Assembly: GCF_026241155.1 (NCBI RefSeq)
Contig: NZ_JAPFGP010000025.1
Span: 1-62,069, forward strand
Direction of reading: 5' to 3'
DNA from: Paucibacter sp. PLA-PC-4
Lineage (GTDB): Bacteria; Pseudomonadota; Gammaproteobacteria; Burkholderiales; Burkholderiaceae_C
DNA: 62,069 bases
The notes beneath the pieces were generated by a model. That model was not told the DNA's origin and did not search any database. It was given only the letters and a program-made list of their open reading frames with translations. Below are positions 37,910 through 46,293 of the stretch, one piece after another (position 1 is the stretch's first letter; every line of letters begins with the position of its first letter). A program made the translations under genes and the position numbers.

Positions 37910-39349
37910 ATGCCCCCCCGGCCCGGCCCGCGCATACCCGTGCTACTTGCGGGCCTGGCACTGGGCCTGAGTCTGGCGTTCAGCGGCTGCGCCACTCGAG
38001 CCTTACCCTCGCGAGCCGACGTACCGCCGCCAACTCTGAAGGCCGGTACGGTGGCGGCCCGGCTGACTGTCAGTGGCCAGCGCGGGCGTCTGGGCCAGGC
38101 GCAGCGTGAGGCCTTGCTCAAAAAGATCGGTCATCAGGGCAACGCCTCGCTGCTGCACAGGCATCTGGCTGCGCAGACGGCTGTCGACGACGATGTACAT
38201 CTGCATGCGGGCAATGAGGCCCGCCTTCTTCTGGACGGGCCGGCCACCTTCGCCGCCATGTTCGAGGCCATCGAGCGGGCACGCCACAGCATTCTGCTGG
38301 AGAGCTACATCGTTGAGCACGACGGCGTGGCCCAGCAACTGGCGGCGCTGCTCAAGCGCAAGCGCGCGCAAGGCGTGCAGATCGCAATGATCTACGACGC
38401 GCTGGGCTCGATTGGCACCGACCCCGCCTTCTTTGACGCACTGCGCGAGGCTGGCATTGCGGTCTGTGCGTTCAACCCGGTCAACCCCTTGCAGCGGCCG
38501 GGCTACTGGGACATCACGCACCGGGACCACCGCAAGATCCTGGTGGTCGACCGGGATGTCGGCTTCACCGGCGGCATCAATATCAGTGCGGTCTATTCAT
38601 CAGGCTCATCTGGATCGTCCGGCTCGTTCGGCCGCAAACGCAGCGCCGATGCCAAGGAGCGGGGCTGGCGCGACACCCAGATCCGCCTGCGCGGCAGCGC
38701 CGTGCCGGCGCTCGACGAGCTGGTGCGGAGCACCTGGGTGGCCCAGGGTTGCAAGGAGCCTCTGCCCGCGCTGACGCCAACACCGACCGCAGCAGCCGGC
38801 GAGCAATTGCTGCGGGTGATCCCATCCACGCCGGACGACGAGTTCAACAAGATCTACAGCATGCTGCTGACTGCGATCGACAGTGCGCAGCGCAGCGTCT
38901 ACCTGACGATGGCGTATTTCGCGCCGGGAGAGGACATGGTGGCGGCACTCAGCGATGCAGCGCAGCGCGGCGTCGATGTCCATCTGCTGCTACCTTCGGT
39001 CAGCGACTTCGCGCCCGTGCTTCATGCCGGGCGCGGCTATTACGAGCGGCTGCTGGAGGCCGGGGTCAAGATCCATGAGTTGCAGGACGCGGTGCTGCAT
39101 GCCAAGACGGCGGTGATCGACGGCGTGGTCTCGACCGTGGGATCCAGCAATATGGACTGGCGCAGTTTCACCGGAAACAACGAGGTCAATGCGGTCGTGT
39201 TTGGCGAGGACTTCGGCGACGCGATGACCGGCATGTTCCGCCGCGACCTCTCCGCTGCCCAGGCCATCGAGCTGCCTGCCTGGCGCGCCCGTCCGTTGTG
39301 GCAGCGCGCCCGCGAGACGCTGGCGCAATGGTTTGAGCGCTGGTGGTGA
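37910..39349 (+). CDS. Phospholipase D-family lipoprotein (cardiolipin synthase-like)
   Basis: The 479-residue protein has a lipobox (AFSGC) near residue 27 and two HKD motifs: THRDHRKILVVDRDVGFTGG and LHAKTAVIDG with downstream SSNMDWRSF. Two HKD motifs in one chain form one active site in phosphatidyltransferases such as ClsB/ClsC. Membrane anchoring through a lipid is unusual for cardiolipin synthases. A Ser/Gly-rich insert (SSGSSGSSGSFG) at about residue 226 looks like a flexible linker. It sits between stress genes. Confidence 0.88.
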   Translation: MPPRPGPRIPVLLAGLALGLSLAFSGCATRALPSRADVPPPTLKAGTVAARLTVSGQRGRLGQAQREALLKKIGHQGNASLLHRHLAAQTAVDDDVHLHAGNEARLLLDGPATFAAMFEAIERARHSILLESYIVEHDGVAQQLAALLKRKRAQGVQIAMIYDALGSIGTDPAFFDALREAGIAVCAFNPVNPLQRPGYWDITHRDHRKILVVDRDVGFTGGINISAVYSSGSSGSSGSFGRKRSADAKERGWRDTQIRLRGSAVPALDELVRSTWVAQGCKEPLPALTPTPTAAAGEQLLRVIPSTPDDEFNKIYSMLLTAIDSAQRSVYLTMAYFAPGEDMVAALSDAAQRGVDVHLLLPSVSDFAPVLHAGRGYYERLLEAGVKIHELQDAVLHAKTAVIDGVVSTVGSSNMDWRSFTGNNEVNAVVFGEDFGDAMTGMFRRDLSAAQAIELPAWRARPLWQRARETLAQWFERWW

Positions 39350-39372
39350 CAGCAAGAGGGCAATGGGGCCTG

Positions 39373-39430
39373 GTCCTACACGCCCAGCCGCCGTTCTCCG
39401 ATGGCCCGGCCGGGTCGGTCTTTCTAGACT
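39373..39430 (+). promoter_or_regulatory. Stress-cassette promoter region 2 (upstream of csbD gene)
   Basis: GTCCTACACG at 39373-39382, CCGAT at 39398-39402 and CTAGA at 39424-39428 have exactly the same mutual spacing as in promoter region 1 at 37619. The rest of the 58 bases is much less conserved, so the match is unlikely to be a simple duplication. No TGTAGGAC partner half-site is present upstream here. Confidence 0.6.
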
Positions 39431-39507
39431 GAAGTCATCGGATCAGGGACAACCAGCAAGTCGTTCCGGCCGACCGCCCTCCTCTGAAACTGACGAAAGG
39501 ATTCACC

Positions 39508-39723
39508 ATGAACTGGGACCGCATCGAAGGCAACTGGAAGCAAGTCACGGGCAAGGTCCGTGAGCAATGGGGCAAGCTCAGCGACGACGATCTCGACGTC
39601 GTCGCCGGCCGCCGCGAACAGCTCAGCGGCAAGATCCAGGAGCGCTACGGCATCGCCAAAGACGAGGCCGAGAAGCAGCTCAGCAGCTGGGAGCGTCGCG
39701 TCGACGACAGCTGGTTCAAATGA
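39508..39723 (+). CDS. CsbD-family stress protein
   Basis: The 71-residue protein begins MNWDRIEGNWKQVTGKVREQWGKL, the CsbD signature, and is short, hydrophilic and helical. CsbD-like proteins are induced by general stress in many bacteria; the biochemical role is unknown. A GAAAGGA ribosome site precedes the ATG. The DUF883 gene follows 50 bases later. Confidence 0.93.
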   Translation: MNWDRIEGNWKQVTGKVREQWGKLSDDDLDVVAGRREQLSGKIQERYGIAKDEAEKQLSSWERRVDDSWFK

Positions 39724-39773
39724 GCAGCGCACTCACCCGCGCCGCCAGCCCCACCGACAACAAGGAGAACTCC

Positions 39774-40172
39774 ATGAACGAAAGCAATTCAGCGCTGGGC
39801 AGCAATGCAGGCCATAGCGTCGAACAAGCGGCCGCCCTGGCCGCCAGCAAGGCCGAAGAGGCGCTGCGCAGCACCCAGCGCGCCAGCAACGGCGCCCTCG
39901 ACCATCTGCAGGGCCGTGTCCATGATCTGGGCCAGACCGTACCCGGTGCCCTGGGCAATGCGGTCAGCCATGCCGAGGAGCTGGCACGCCGAGGCCTGGA
40001 GAAGGCACGCCTGGCCAGCGCCGAGGTACGAGATCAGGTCAGCCGCGGCAGCGAGCGCTCGGTCGCCTACATCCGCGATGAACCGGTCAAGTCCGTGCTT
40101 ATGGCCGTGGCGGCCGGTGCGGCACTGGCCGTGATCGCTGGCTGGGCAAGCCGATCGCGCAGCCATCACTGA
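39774..40172 (+). CDS. DUF883 family protein (ElaB/YgaM-like)
   Basis: The 132-residue protein starts at the ATG at 39774, 7 bases after AAGGAG. A long amphipathic Ala-rich helical region is followed by a Y-I-R-D-E-P-V-K motif and one C-terminal transmembrane helix (SVLMAVAAGAALAVIAGW). This is the ElaB/YgaM/YqjD layout; those proteins are inner-membrane anchored and can bind ribosomes in E. coli. It lies in the stress cassette after CsbD. Confidence 0.9.
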   Translation: MNESNSALGSNAGHSVEQAAALAASKAEEALRSTQRASNGALDHLQGRVHDLGQTVPGALGNAVSHAEELARRGLEKARLASAEVRDQVSRGSERSVAYIRDEPVKSVLMAVAAGAALAVIAGWASRSRSHH

Positions 40173-40196
40173 GCGCACGGCGGGGGGCCACCAGCG

Positions 40197-40583
40197 ATGA
40201 TTCATCCTTTGATTGGCTTGGTGGCCACCCGGCCCGAGCTGCTGTCCGAGCATCTGGGCGCCTACGCCCAACTGGCCACGGCCGAGAGCATAGAAGCGCT
40301 CGCCCAGTTGCGCCGGCGCAGCCTGTGGGCAGCCGCGCTGTTCGCCAGCCTGATGCTGGGCCTCGGTCTTGGCGGCGGGGCGCTGATGCTGGTGGCGGTC
40401 GTGCCGTTGGCGCAGATGCCGATGCCGGCCTTACTCGGCGGTATCGCCGTCACGCCGTGGCTGGCAGCAGGCCTGTGCTTTTTGATGCTGCAAAGCCAAG
40501 CTCCGTCGAGGTTATTCCCGCTGCTGCGCCAGCAGTTGCAGCTTGACGGTGCGGTGCTGCACGAAGCAGGCAAGACCTCATGA
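40197..40583 (+). CDS. Holin-like/YqjE-type membrane protein
   Basis: The 128-residue protein has two central transmembrane helices (about residues 45-70 and 75-98) flanked by hydrophilic ends. Position directly after a YqjD-like gene suggests a YqjE counterpart (putative holin-X family). The next gene overlaps it by 4 bases (ATGA). The assignment relies on layout and context. Confidence 0.65.
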   Translation: MIHPLIGLVATRPELLSEHLGAYAQLATAESIEALAQLRRRSLWAAALFASLMLGLGLGGGALMLVAVVPLAQMPMPALLGGIAVTPWLAAGLCFLMLQSQAPSRLFPLLRQQLQLDGAVLHEAGKTS

Positions 40584-41083
40584 GCGCCGAGATCGCACTG
40601 CAAAGGCTGGCGGACTCGCGCCTGCGTTTGCGCCAGGCGATGGGCGGTGATCGACGCGACGCTGAGCAAGCCAGGCAGGATGCCGGCCGCCCACTGCCGC
40701 GGCTGACCGCGCTGTGGCGCTGCTGGCGGCGCCGCCTGCGCCACTCCCCGCTGGCGGATGCGGCGCTCAGCGGCTTGCAGGCCGCCTGGCAGCATCATCC
40801 CTGGCGCCGTCCTGCGCAGGCCGCGTGGCAGCAGGCGCAAGGGCTGCTGCTGCCTACCTTGCAGCGCTATCCGCTGCTGACAGTCGGCGTGGTCGTGCTG
40901 GGCAGTGCCGCCATCGTCGCCGCCAAGCCCTGGCGCTGGGGCCTGGTCAGGCAACGGCTCGGCCCCCGCCCGCTCGGCGCCTGGATGTGGACGCAGCTGC
41001 GCTTGCTGCCCCTCGAAGCCCTGGTGGCGCAGTGGCTGCTGATGCGCAAGCCCACCGATAGCGCCACGCCGCCGCCTCGTTGA
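40580..41083 (+). CDS. Basic membrane-associated protein, stress cassette
   Basis: The 167-residue protein is rich in Arg, Trp and Leu, with an N-terminal helical segment (SAEIALQRLADSRLRLRQAM) and one hydrophobic helix (LLTVGVVVLGSAAIVAA). It is coupled to the holin-like gene by an ATGA overlap and occupies the place of yqjK in enteric clusters, though it is longer. I do not recognise a named family. Confidence 0.6.
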   Translation: MSAEIALQRLADSRLRLRQAMGGDRRDAEQARQDAGRPLPRLTALWRCWRRRLRHSPLADAALSGLQAAWQHHPWRRPAQAAWQQAQGLLLPTLQRYPLLTVGVVVLGSAAIVAAKPWRWGLVRQRLGPRPLGAWMWTQLRLLPLEALVAQWLLMRKPTDSATPPPR

Positions 41084-41158
41084 CCGTGCGCTGGCAGCAC
41101 GGCCAAGCCTGAGCGGGATCAAGACGCAGGCGGCCGCGATGCCCTAGGCTTCGCACCC

Positions 41159-42391
41159 ATGATGAGCAAGCCCTGTGGAGCAAACAACTCCGTCCTGATC
41201 GTCGGTGCCGGCCCGGTGGGCTTGTCGCTCGCCTGCCTGCTGGCCGATGCCGGCATTCCCAGTCGAGTGCTAGACGTGAAACCGCTGGCTGCGCTGGCGG
41301 ACCCGGCGGAGGACGGCCGCGAGATCGCGCTCACCCAGCGCAGCATTGCGATACTGCAGCGTCTGGGCGCCTGGCAGGAGTTGGCCCCTGAAGAGAAGTC
41401 CCCGCTGCGCCGCGCCCGCGTCTTCAATGGCCGGCAGACCGCCTCGCTGCTGTTCGAAGCCGGCGACGCCGCGCTTGGCACGCTGGTGTCCAATGACGCG
41501 CTGCGCCGCGTCGCTCATGCCGGCGCGCTGCGCCGCAGCGCACTGATAGCGTTGCAGGGCGAGGCGTGCGTGACCGCGATGGCGCTTGACGGCATGGCCG
41601 CGACGGTTTCGTTGGCCGATGGTCGGCGCCTGCAAGGCCCGCTGCTGGTGGCGGCCGACAGCCGCTTCTCGACCCTGCGCCGCTTGGCCGGCATCCCTTG
41701 CGAGCTGCTGGACTTCGGCCGCAGCGTGCAGCTGGCTCGCATAGCGCACCAGCGGCCGCACCAGGACCAGGCGCTGGAGTGCTTCCACCACGGCCACACC
41801 ATGGCCTGGCTGCCACTGGGCAGCCGCTCGCCCTGCTTGAGTTCCCTGGTGCTGACCCTGCCGGCCGATCTGGCCGAGACCCTGCGCGGCTGGGAGGACT
41901 CCCGCTGGCTGGATTGGGTCCAGACTCATGCACAGGATCGCCTTGGCAACCTGCGGCTCGCCGGGCCGCGCCACCAGTACCCACTGGTGGCCAGCTATGC
42001 GCGGCGCTTCGCCGCGCTGCGCTTCGCGCTGGTCGGCGACGCCGCGGTGGGCATGCATCCGGTCACCGCCCATGGCTACAACTTCGGTCTCTACGGCGCC
42101 GAGCGCCTGGCCGAGGCCTTACGGCGTGAAGGCGTGGCCGAACCCGCCGCCGCGCTGGAGCGCTACGCAGATGGCCACCGGCGCGAGACCCGACTGATCT
42201 ACCAGGGCACCAATGCCGTCGTGCGCCTGTTTACCGCCGAGGCCATGCCGGCCCGGCTGCTGCGCCGCGGCGTGCTGGACATCGCCCAGCACCTGCCACC
42301 GCTGAAGCAGCTGATCACCGCACGGCTGACCGAACGCGCCGGGTTCATCGGCGCTCAGCCACTGAAGAAGCCGAGATCGCGCTCGCTGTAG
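41159..42391 (+). CDS. UbiH/UbiF/UbiM-family FAD monooxygenase
   Basis: The 410-residue flavoprotein has the FAD-binding GAGPVGLSLACLLADAGI at about residues 16-33 and the second FAD motif GDAAVGMHPVTAHGYNFGLYG near residue 298. These identify the ubiquinone-biosynthesis hydroxylase family. The HPVTAHGYNFGL form suggests UbiM, which hydroxylates the C5 position and sometimes others in betaproteobacteria. The substrate position is an inference. Its last 37 bases overlap the converging DUF1501 gene. Confidence 0.82.
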   Translation: MMSKPCGANNSVLIVGAGPVGLSLACLLADAGIPSRVLDVKPLAALADPAEDGREIALTQRSIAILQRLGAWQELAPEEKSPLRRARVFNGRQTASLLFEAGDAALGTLVSNDALRRVAHAGALRRSALIALQGEACVTAMALDGMAATVSLADGRRLQGPLLVAADSRFSTLRRLAGIPCELLDFGRSVQLARIAHQRPHQDQALECFHHGHTMAWLPLGSRSPCLSSLVLTLPADLAETLRGWEDSRWLDWVQTHAQDRLGNLRLAGPRHQYPLVASYARRFAALRFALVGDAAVGMHPVTAHGYNFGLYGAERLAEALRREGVAEPAAALERYADGHRRETRLIYQGTNAVVRLFTAEAMPARLLRRGVLDIAQHLPPLKQLITARLTERAGFIGAQPLKKPRSRSL

Positions 42392-43737
42392 TTGACGATC
42401 TGCGGCAGCAAGCGCGGCAGCTCGCTGGCGGACACGCCCATCCAGCTGGCCAATGTGGCGGCCAGCTGGTCGACCGAGCGGGCCGGCAGCAACCGGCCCT
42501 GGCCGACGTCGTCGGGCCCATTGATCGCAACCACCGGGGCCTGGCCCCAGCATCGCCCGCCCCTGACCGCGCCACCCAGTACGAAATGATGGCTGCCCCA
42601 GCCATGGTCGGAGCCGTCGCCATTGCTGGTCAGCGTGCGACCAAAGTCCGAGGCAGTGAAGCTGGTCACCTGCTCGGCCACGCCCAGCTCGGCAGTGGCG
42701 GCGTAGAAACTGGCCAGCGCATCACTGACGCGACCCAGCAGCAGCGGGTGCTGGGTAGGCAGGAAATCGTGGTTGTCGAATCCGCCCAGCGAGACGAAGA
42801 AGACCTGGCGGCTGACACCCAGGCTGGCCCTGGCGGCGATCAGCTTGGCCACCATCTGCAGTTGCACGGCAAGGCTGTTGGCGGCATCGAAAAGGGTCGT
42901 CAGTGGCGGCAGGCTGTTCAGCGCACCGGCGACGATGGACTGGGCGTTGACCGAGCGCGAGACAACGCGGTTGAGCTCATGCTCCATCCAGTTGCTGCGT
43001 TGCGCAGTGATCAGGCTGCGTAAGGCATCGGCGCAGGCCTGCGAGCCGTACAACGGCTTCGTCACGCCATTGATGGCAACCGCGCCGCCGCTGGACATCT
43101 GGTATTGCACCGCCTGCTGACCTGACATGAAGACCGCGTTGCCGGAGACATTGATGCAGGTGAAGGTGGCGTTGCCGTTGGCCGACAGGAACTGATCGCC
43201 CAGGCGCCCGCCCCAGCCGCTGGTGGCGCCCTCGGGCATGCTGGACTGCCAGATGCTGGACTGGTCGTTGTGCGAGAACAGTTTGGGCGGTAGCTGCACG
43301 CTCTTGGCCTTGTACTGGGCCAGCGTGGTCGGCTGCACCAGGGTGCCAACATTGAGCACAACGCCCAGCTTGCCGGCATCGAACAAGGCCTTCATCCTGC
43401 CCAGCTGCGGCGCGAGCGCCAGTTGGCGGCCATCGGCCAGCTGGCTCAGCGCAGTGGCGGCAAGCTGCTCGCGCGGCGTCGCGATGGCGCCACGTAAGCT
43501 CTGGTAGGCCTGATGGCTGGCCGGGTCGTATGGCACCACAGTATTGGCCTGGTCGTTGCCGCCATGCAGGAAGACGCAGACCAGGGCCTTGTAGTCGCCT
43601 GGTGCGGCGGCGGCCGCCGCCTCGCCGATACCGGCCAGGCTCAGCGCCCAGGGCGCGGCGGCGCCGGCCACGCCAAGCGCCGAGGCGCGCCGCAGGAATT
43701 CGCGCCGCTGCCGTTGATGGATCTTGCTGTGATACAT
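42355..43737 (-). CDS. DUF1501 secreted protein
   Basis: The 460-residue protein has a Tat-type signal (RREFLRRASALGVAGAAAPWAL) and the DUF1501 pattern LVCVFLHGGNDQANTVVPYD, with GGFDNHDF and a C-terminal SDHGWGSHHFVLGG, consistent with a sulfatase/alkaline-phosphatase-like fold. The biological function is not established. It follows the DUF1800 gene by 10 bases, and the two families nearly always occur together. Its 3' end overlaps the UbiM-like gene. Confidence 0.9.
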   Translation of the reverse strand: MYHSKIHQRQRREFLRRASALGVAGAAAPWALSLAGIGEAAAAAAPGDYKALVCVFLHGGNDQANTVVPYDPASHQAYQSLRGAIATPREQLAATALSQLADGRQLALAPQLGRMKALFDAGKLGVVLNVGTLVQPTTLAQYKAKSVQLPPKLFSHNDQSSIWQSSMPEGATSGWGGRLGDQFLSANGNATFTCINVSGNAVFMSGQQAVQYQMSSGGAVAINGVTKPLYGSQACADALRSLITAQRSNWMEHELNRVVSRSVNAQSIVAGALNSLPPLTTLFDAANSLAVQLQMVAKLIAARASLGVSRQVFFVSLGGFDNHDFLPTQHPLLLGRVSDALASFYAATAELGVAEQVTSFTASDFGRTLTSNGDGSDHGWGSHHFVLGGAVRGGRCWGQAPVVAINGPDDVGQGRLLPARSVDQLAATLASWMGVSASELPRLLPQIVNYSERDLGFFSG

Positions 43738-43747
43738 GAGGGCCTGC

Positions 43748-45454
43748 TTACTTCTGGACCTGATACTCGGGGCTGGCCATGACCAGCAGCACGGCGGCCT
43801 GCACCCGGCTGAGCTGGCGGGCCTCGGTGTCGAACTTCATCGTCGCCAGAGCGGTCGCGATGGTCGCCTTGGTCCCTGCGCTAAGGCCGTCGCCGGCCAG
43901 GCGCAGCGCGACTCGATCGACCAAGGCCGGCGCATCGGCGGCCAGCGCCAGTTCATCGGTATATACCGGCTTGAGCTCGCCAATGCCATTGGCCACGACG
44001 CCTTGCATGAAGTTCAGATAGCCGGCCACCGTGCTCTCGTTGCAGAGCTGGAACTCCGGCGCGGTGATGCCGTTGCTGCCCAGCTGCGAGTTCGGCGGCA
44101 CATAGCCAGGGCGGAAAAAGTTGAATACCGAGGGGCTGCGCAGCGGGCTCTGGCCCAGCCGTGTCGCCGGGTTGGAGGTGTCACCGACATTCCACAGCTC
44201 GGTGGGCGAGCTCAGGCCGAAGCTGCGGCCCCACTGGATGAAGCGCTGCAGCGGCTCGCGCAGCCGGCCGCTAGACGGCGCGCTGCCGACATTGCGGGCG
44301 TCCTCGTCCAGCAGCACGGCGGCGATCACGGCCTTCATATCGCCACGCTGACCCCTGCCGTTGTTGTTGAACACGCCGGCCACGCGCCGCACATAGGCCG
44401 GGCTGGGGTGCGAGCAAACCAAGCGCTGGATCAGCTGGCGGCCGATGAAGGGGCCGACATTGGGATGGTTAGCCAGGGTGTCGAGCGCGATCTTCAGCGC
44501 TGTTGGGCCGTCGGCCGTGGCGGGAATGTCGACCTGGAGCACCCGCTTCGCGCCGCTCGAGAAGCGGCCAGCGTTGTGGCTCATCGGCCGGCGCATGAAG
44601 GTCGGATCGGTCTGGCTTGGGCCGTCGAAATCCCAGCCAGTGAAGACACGCGCCAGCTCGGTGATGTCAGCCAGTGTGTAGCTCTCCTTGGGCTGGCCGC
44701 CAACTCCCAGCACCGGTGTGCCATCCAGGTTGAGCTCATGCAGGCCTATCGTGAACAGCTGCATCACCTCGCGCGCATAGTTCTCGTCCGGCGCGCTGCC
44801 CTTGCCGTCCTCCTTCTTGTTGCCGCGCATATTCAGGTAGACACCCATGCCACATGACAGGGTCACCCCCTCTAGCAGATCTCGAAAGGAACCAAAGGCA
44901 CGCTGCTCCAGCATGTCCACATAGGCAGCGGCGGCGAAGTTGCCCCAAGCCACGGGCAGGCCAGTCATCGAGACCACGAAGATCTCGCTGAGCGCCATCA
45001 CGACGCGCTGGCGCAGCGAGTCGGGCGAGGACAGCAGTTTTCTCCACAGGCTGTTGTCGACACCGCTCAGGCTGTGCTTGAAACTCTCGGCCCCATAGCC
45101 CTTGGCCAACAACCAGTCGACGTGTGAGCTGCTGCCGCCGGCCGCGAACTGCTGCTCCAGCCAGGCGGCATAGCCGCCCGATTTGACGCTACTGATGTCG
45201 GCCATGCTGGCGTCGAAACCAGCCTGGGCAAGAAAACGCGCCGCGGCGGCATCGGTGATCGGTGCCTGCACCGGCGCCGGCGCCGGTGCAGGCACCAGTC
45301 CAGGCTGGGCTGCGGGGCCGTCAGCCTCGCCGCCACCACCGCCGCCACAAGCGCTCAAGGCCGTGGCGACGCCCAGCAGACTCAGGCTTTGTTGGGGCAG
45401 CGCGATGCGCTGCGTGGGCGCTACAGGGGTTGGCTCGGCAACAATGGTGCTCAT
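43748..45454 (-). CDS. DUF1800 lipoprotein
   Basis: The 568-residue protein starts at the ATG at 45454. A hydrophobic segment ending in ATALSAC followed by six Gly looks like a lipobox with a glycine spacer, then a Pro/Ala linker. The DUF1800 body follows: ARFLAQAGFDAS, WRKLLSSPDSLRQRVVMALSEIFVVS, NYAREVMQLFTIGLHELNLDGTPV and the C-terminal FFRPGYVPP. It is the first gene of the DUF1800-DUF1501 operon. The pair is exported, possibly for surface polymer or secretion-related work; the role is unknown. Confidence 0.9.
   Translation of the reverse strand: MSTIVAEPTPVAPTQRIALPQQSLSLLGVATALSACGGGGGGEADGPAAQPGLVPAPAPAPVQAPITDAAAARFLAQAGFDASMADISSVKSGGYAAWLEQQFAAGGSSSHVDWLLAKGYGAESFKHSLSGVDNSLWRKLLSSPDSLRQRVVMALSEIFVVSMTGLPVAWGNFAAAAYVDMLEQRAFGSFRDLLEGVTLSCGMGVYLNMRGNKKEDGKGSAPDENYAREVMQLFTIGLHELNLDGTPVLGVGGQPKESYTLADITELARVFTGWDFDGPSQTDPTFMRRPMSHNAGRFSSGAKRVLQVDIPATADGPTALKIALDTLANHPNVGPFIGRQLIQRLVCSHPSPAYVRRVAGVFNNNGRGQRGDMKAVIAAVLLDEDARNVGSAPSSGRLREPLQRFIQWGRSFGLSSPTELWNVGDTSNPATRLGQSPLRSPSVFNFFRPGYVPPNSQLGSNGITAPEFQLCNESTVAGYLNFMQGVVANGIGELKPVYTDELALAADAPALVDRVALRLAGDGLSAGTKATIATALATMKFDTEARQLSRVQAAVLLVMASPEYQVQK
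45261..45296. repeat. Perfect 36-bp palindrome inside the DUF1800 gene
   Basis: The 36 bases are identical to their reverse complement, centred on GGCGCC repeats. On the coding strand they encode the Pro/Ala linker after the lipobox. A palindrome this long within a coding region can form a strong mRNA hairpin near the 5' end of the message. Confidence 0.85.
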
Positions 45455-45607
45455 GCGGGCTCTCGCTATGACTCGAGGGCGCAATCTAAGGGAGCGACGA
45501 CTCCCACCCGGTAACGAGCCTTCCGGCTTTGAAAGAGAGCGTAAGACCCGGGGCTAGTTCACGCTGGAACCCGCATTGCACGCCCGAACCAGCGTCGGCG
45601 ATGCATC

Positions 45608-45631
45608 AAAAAGGGCCGCGATCAGCGGCCC
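45608..45631 (-). terminator. Rho-independent terminator of the CoA-transferase operon
   Basis: GGGCCGC (45613-45619) pairs with GCGGCCC (45625-45631) around loop GATCA. Read leftwards it is followed by a U5 run (A-run at 45608-45612), 22 bases after the scoB stop. Confidence 0.85.
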
Positions 45632-45652
45632 TGTAACGAAGGGAAATTCCGA

Positions 45653-46291
45653 TCAGAGCAGCGGCACGCCGGTTTTGCTCTGCACGAACTCTCGCGTCAC
45701 GCCCTCGGCCAGCTCGACCAGCTTCAGGCCTTCGGGCGTCACGTCCATCACTCCAAGGTCGGTGATGATGCGGTTGACCACGCCCACACCGGTCAGCGGC
45801 AGGCTGCACTTGGGGATGATCTTCAGGTCCTCGCTGCCGTCCTTCTTCTTTGCGACATGCTCCATCAGCACGATCACGCGCTTGACGCCGGCCACCAGGT
45901 CCATCGCGCCGCCCATGCCCTTGACCATCTTGCCGGGAATCATCCAGTTGGCCAGATCGCCGTGCTCGCTGACCTGCATCGCGCCCAGGATGGACAAATT
46001 GATCTTGCCGCCGCGGATCATCGCGAAGCTGTCATGACTGCCGAAGATTGACGAACCCTTGATGGTGGTGACGGTCTGCTTGCCGGCATTGATCAGGTCC
46101 GCGTCGACCTCGTCCTCGGTCGGGAATGGGCCGATGCCGAGCATGCCGTTTTCACTCTGCAGCCAGACTTCCTTGTCCGCCGGCACAAAATTGGCCACCA
46201 GGGTAGGAATGCCGATCCCCAGGTTCACATAGAAGCCGTCCTCGAGCTCCTGCGCCGCGCGGGCCGCCATTTGGTCTTGTGTCCAGGCCAT
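45653..46291 (-). CDS. scoB: 3-oxoacid CoA-transferase subunit B
   Basis: The 212-residue beta subunit has the catalytic Glu motif [10 protein letters not shown] and [11 protein letters not shown]. With subunit A it transfers CoA between succinyl-CoA (or acetyl-CoA) and 3-oxoacids such as acetoacetate, linking ketone bodies or polyhydroxybutyrate turnover to the TCA cycle. It follows scoA by 2 bases and ends at a strong terminator. The exact acyl specificity cannot be read from sequence. Confidence 0.94.
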   Translation of the reverse strand: MAWTQDQMAARAAQELEDGFYVNLGIGIPTLVANFVPADKEVWLQSENGMLGIGPFPTEDEVDADLINAGKQTVTTIKGSSIFGSHDSFAMIRGGKINLSILGAMQVSEHGDLANWMIPGKMVKGMGGAMDLVAGVKRVIVLMEHVAKKKDGSEDLKIIPKCSLPLTGVGVVNRIITDLGVMDVTPEGLKLVELAEGVTREFVQSKTGVPLL

Positions 46292-46293
46292 GA

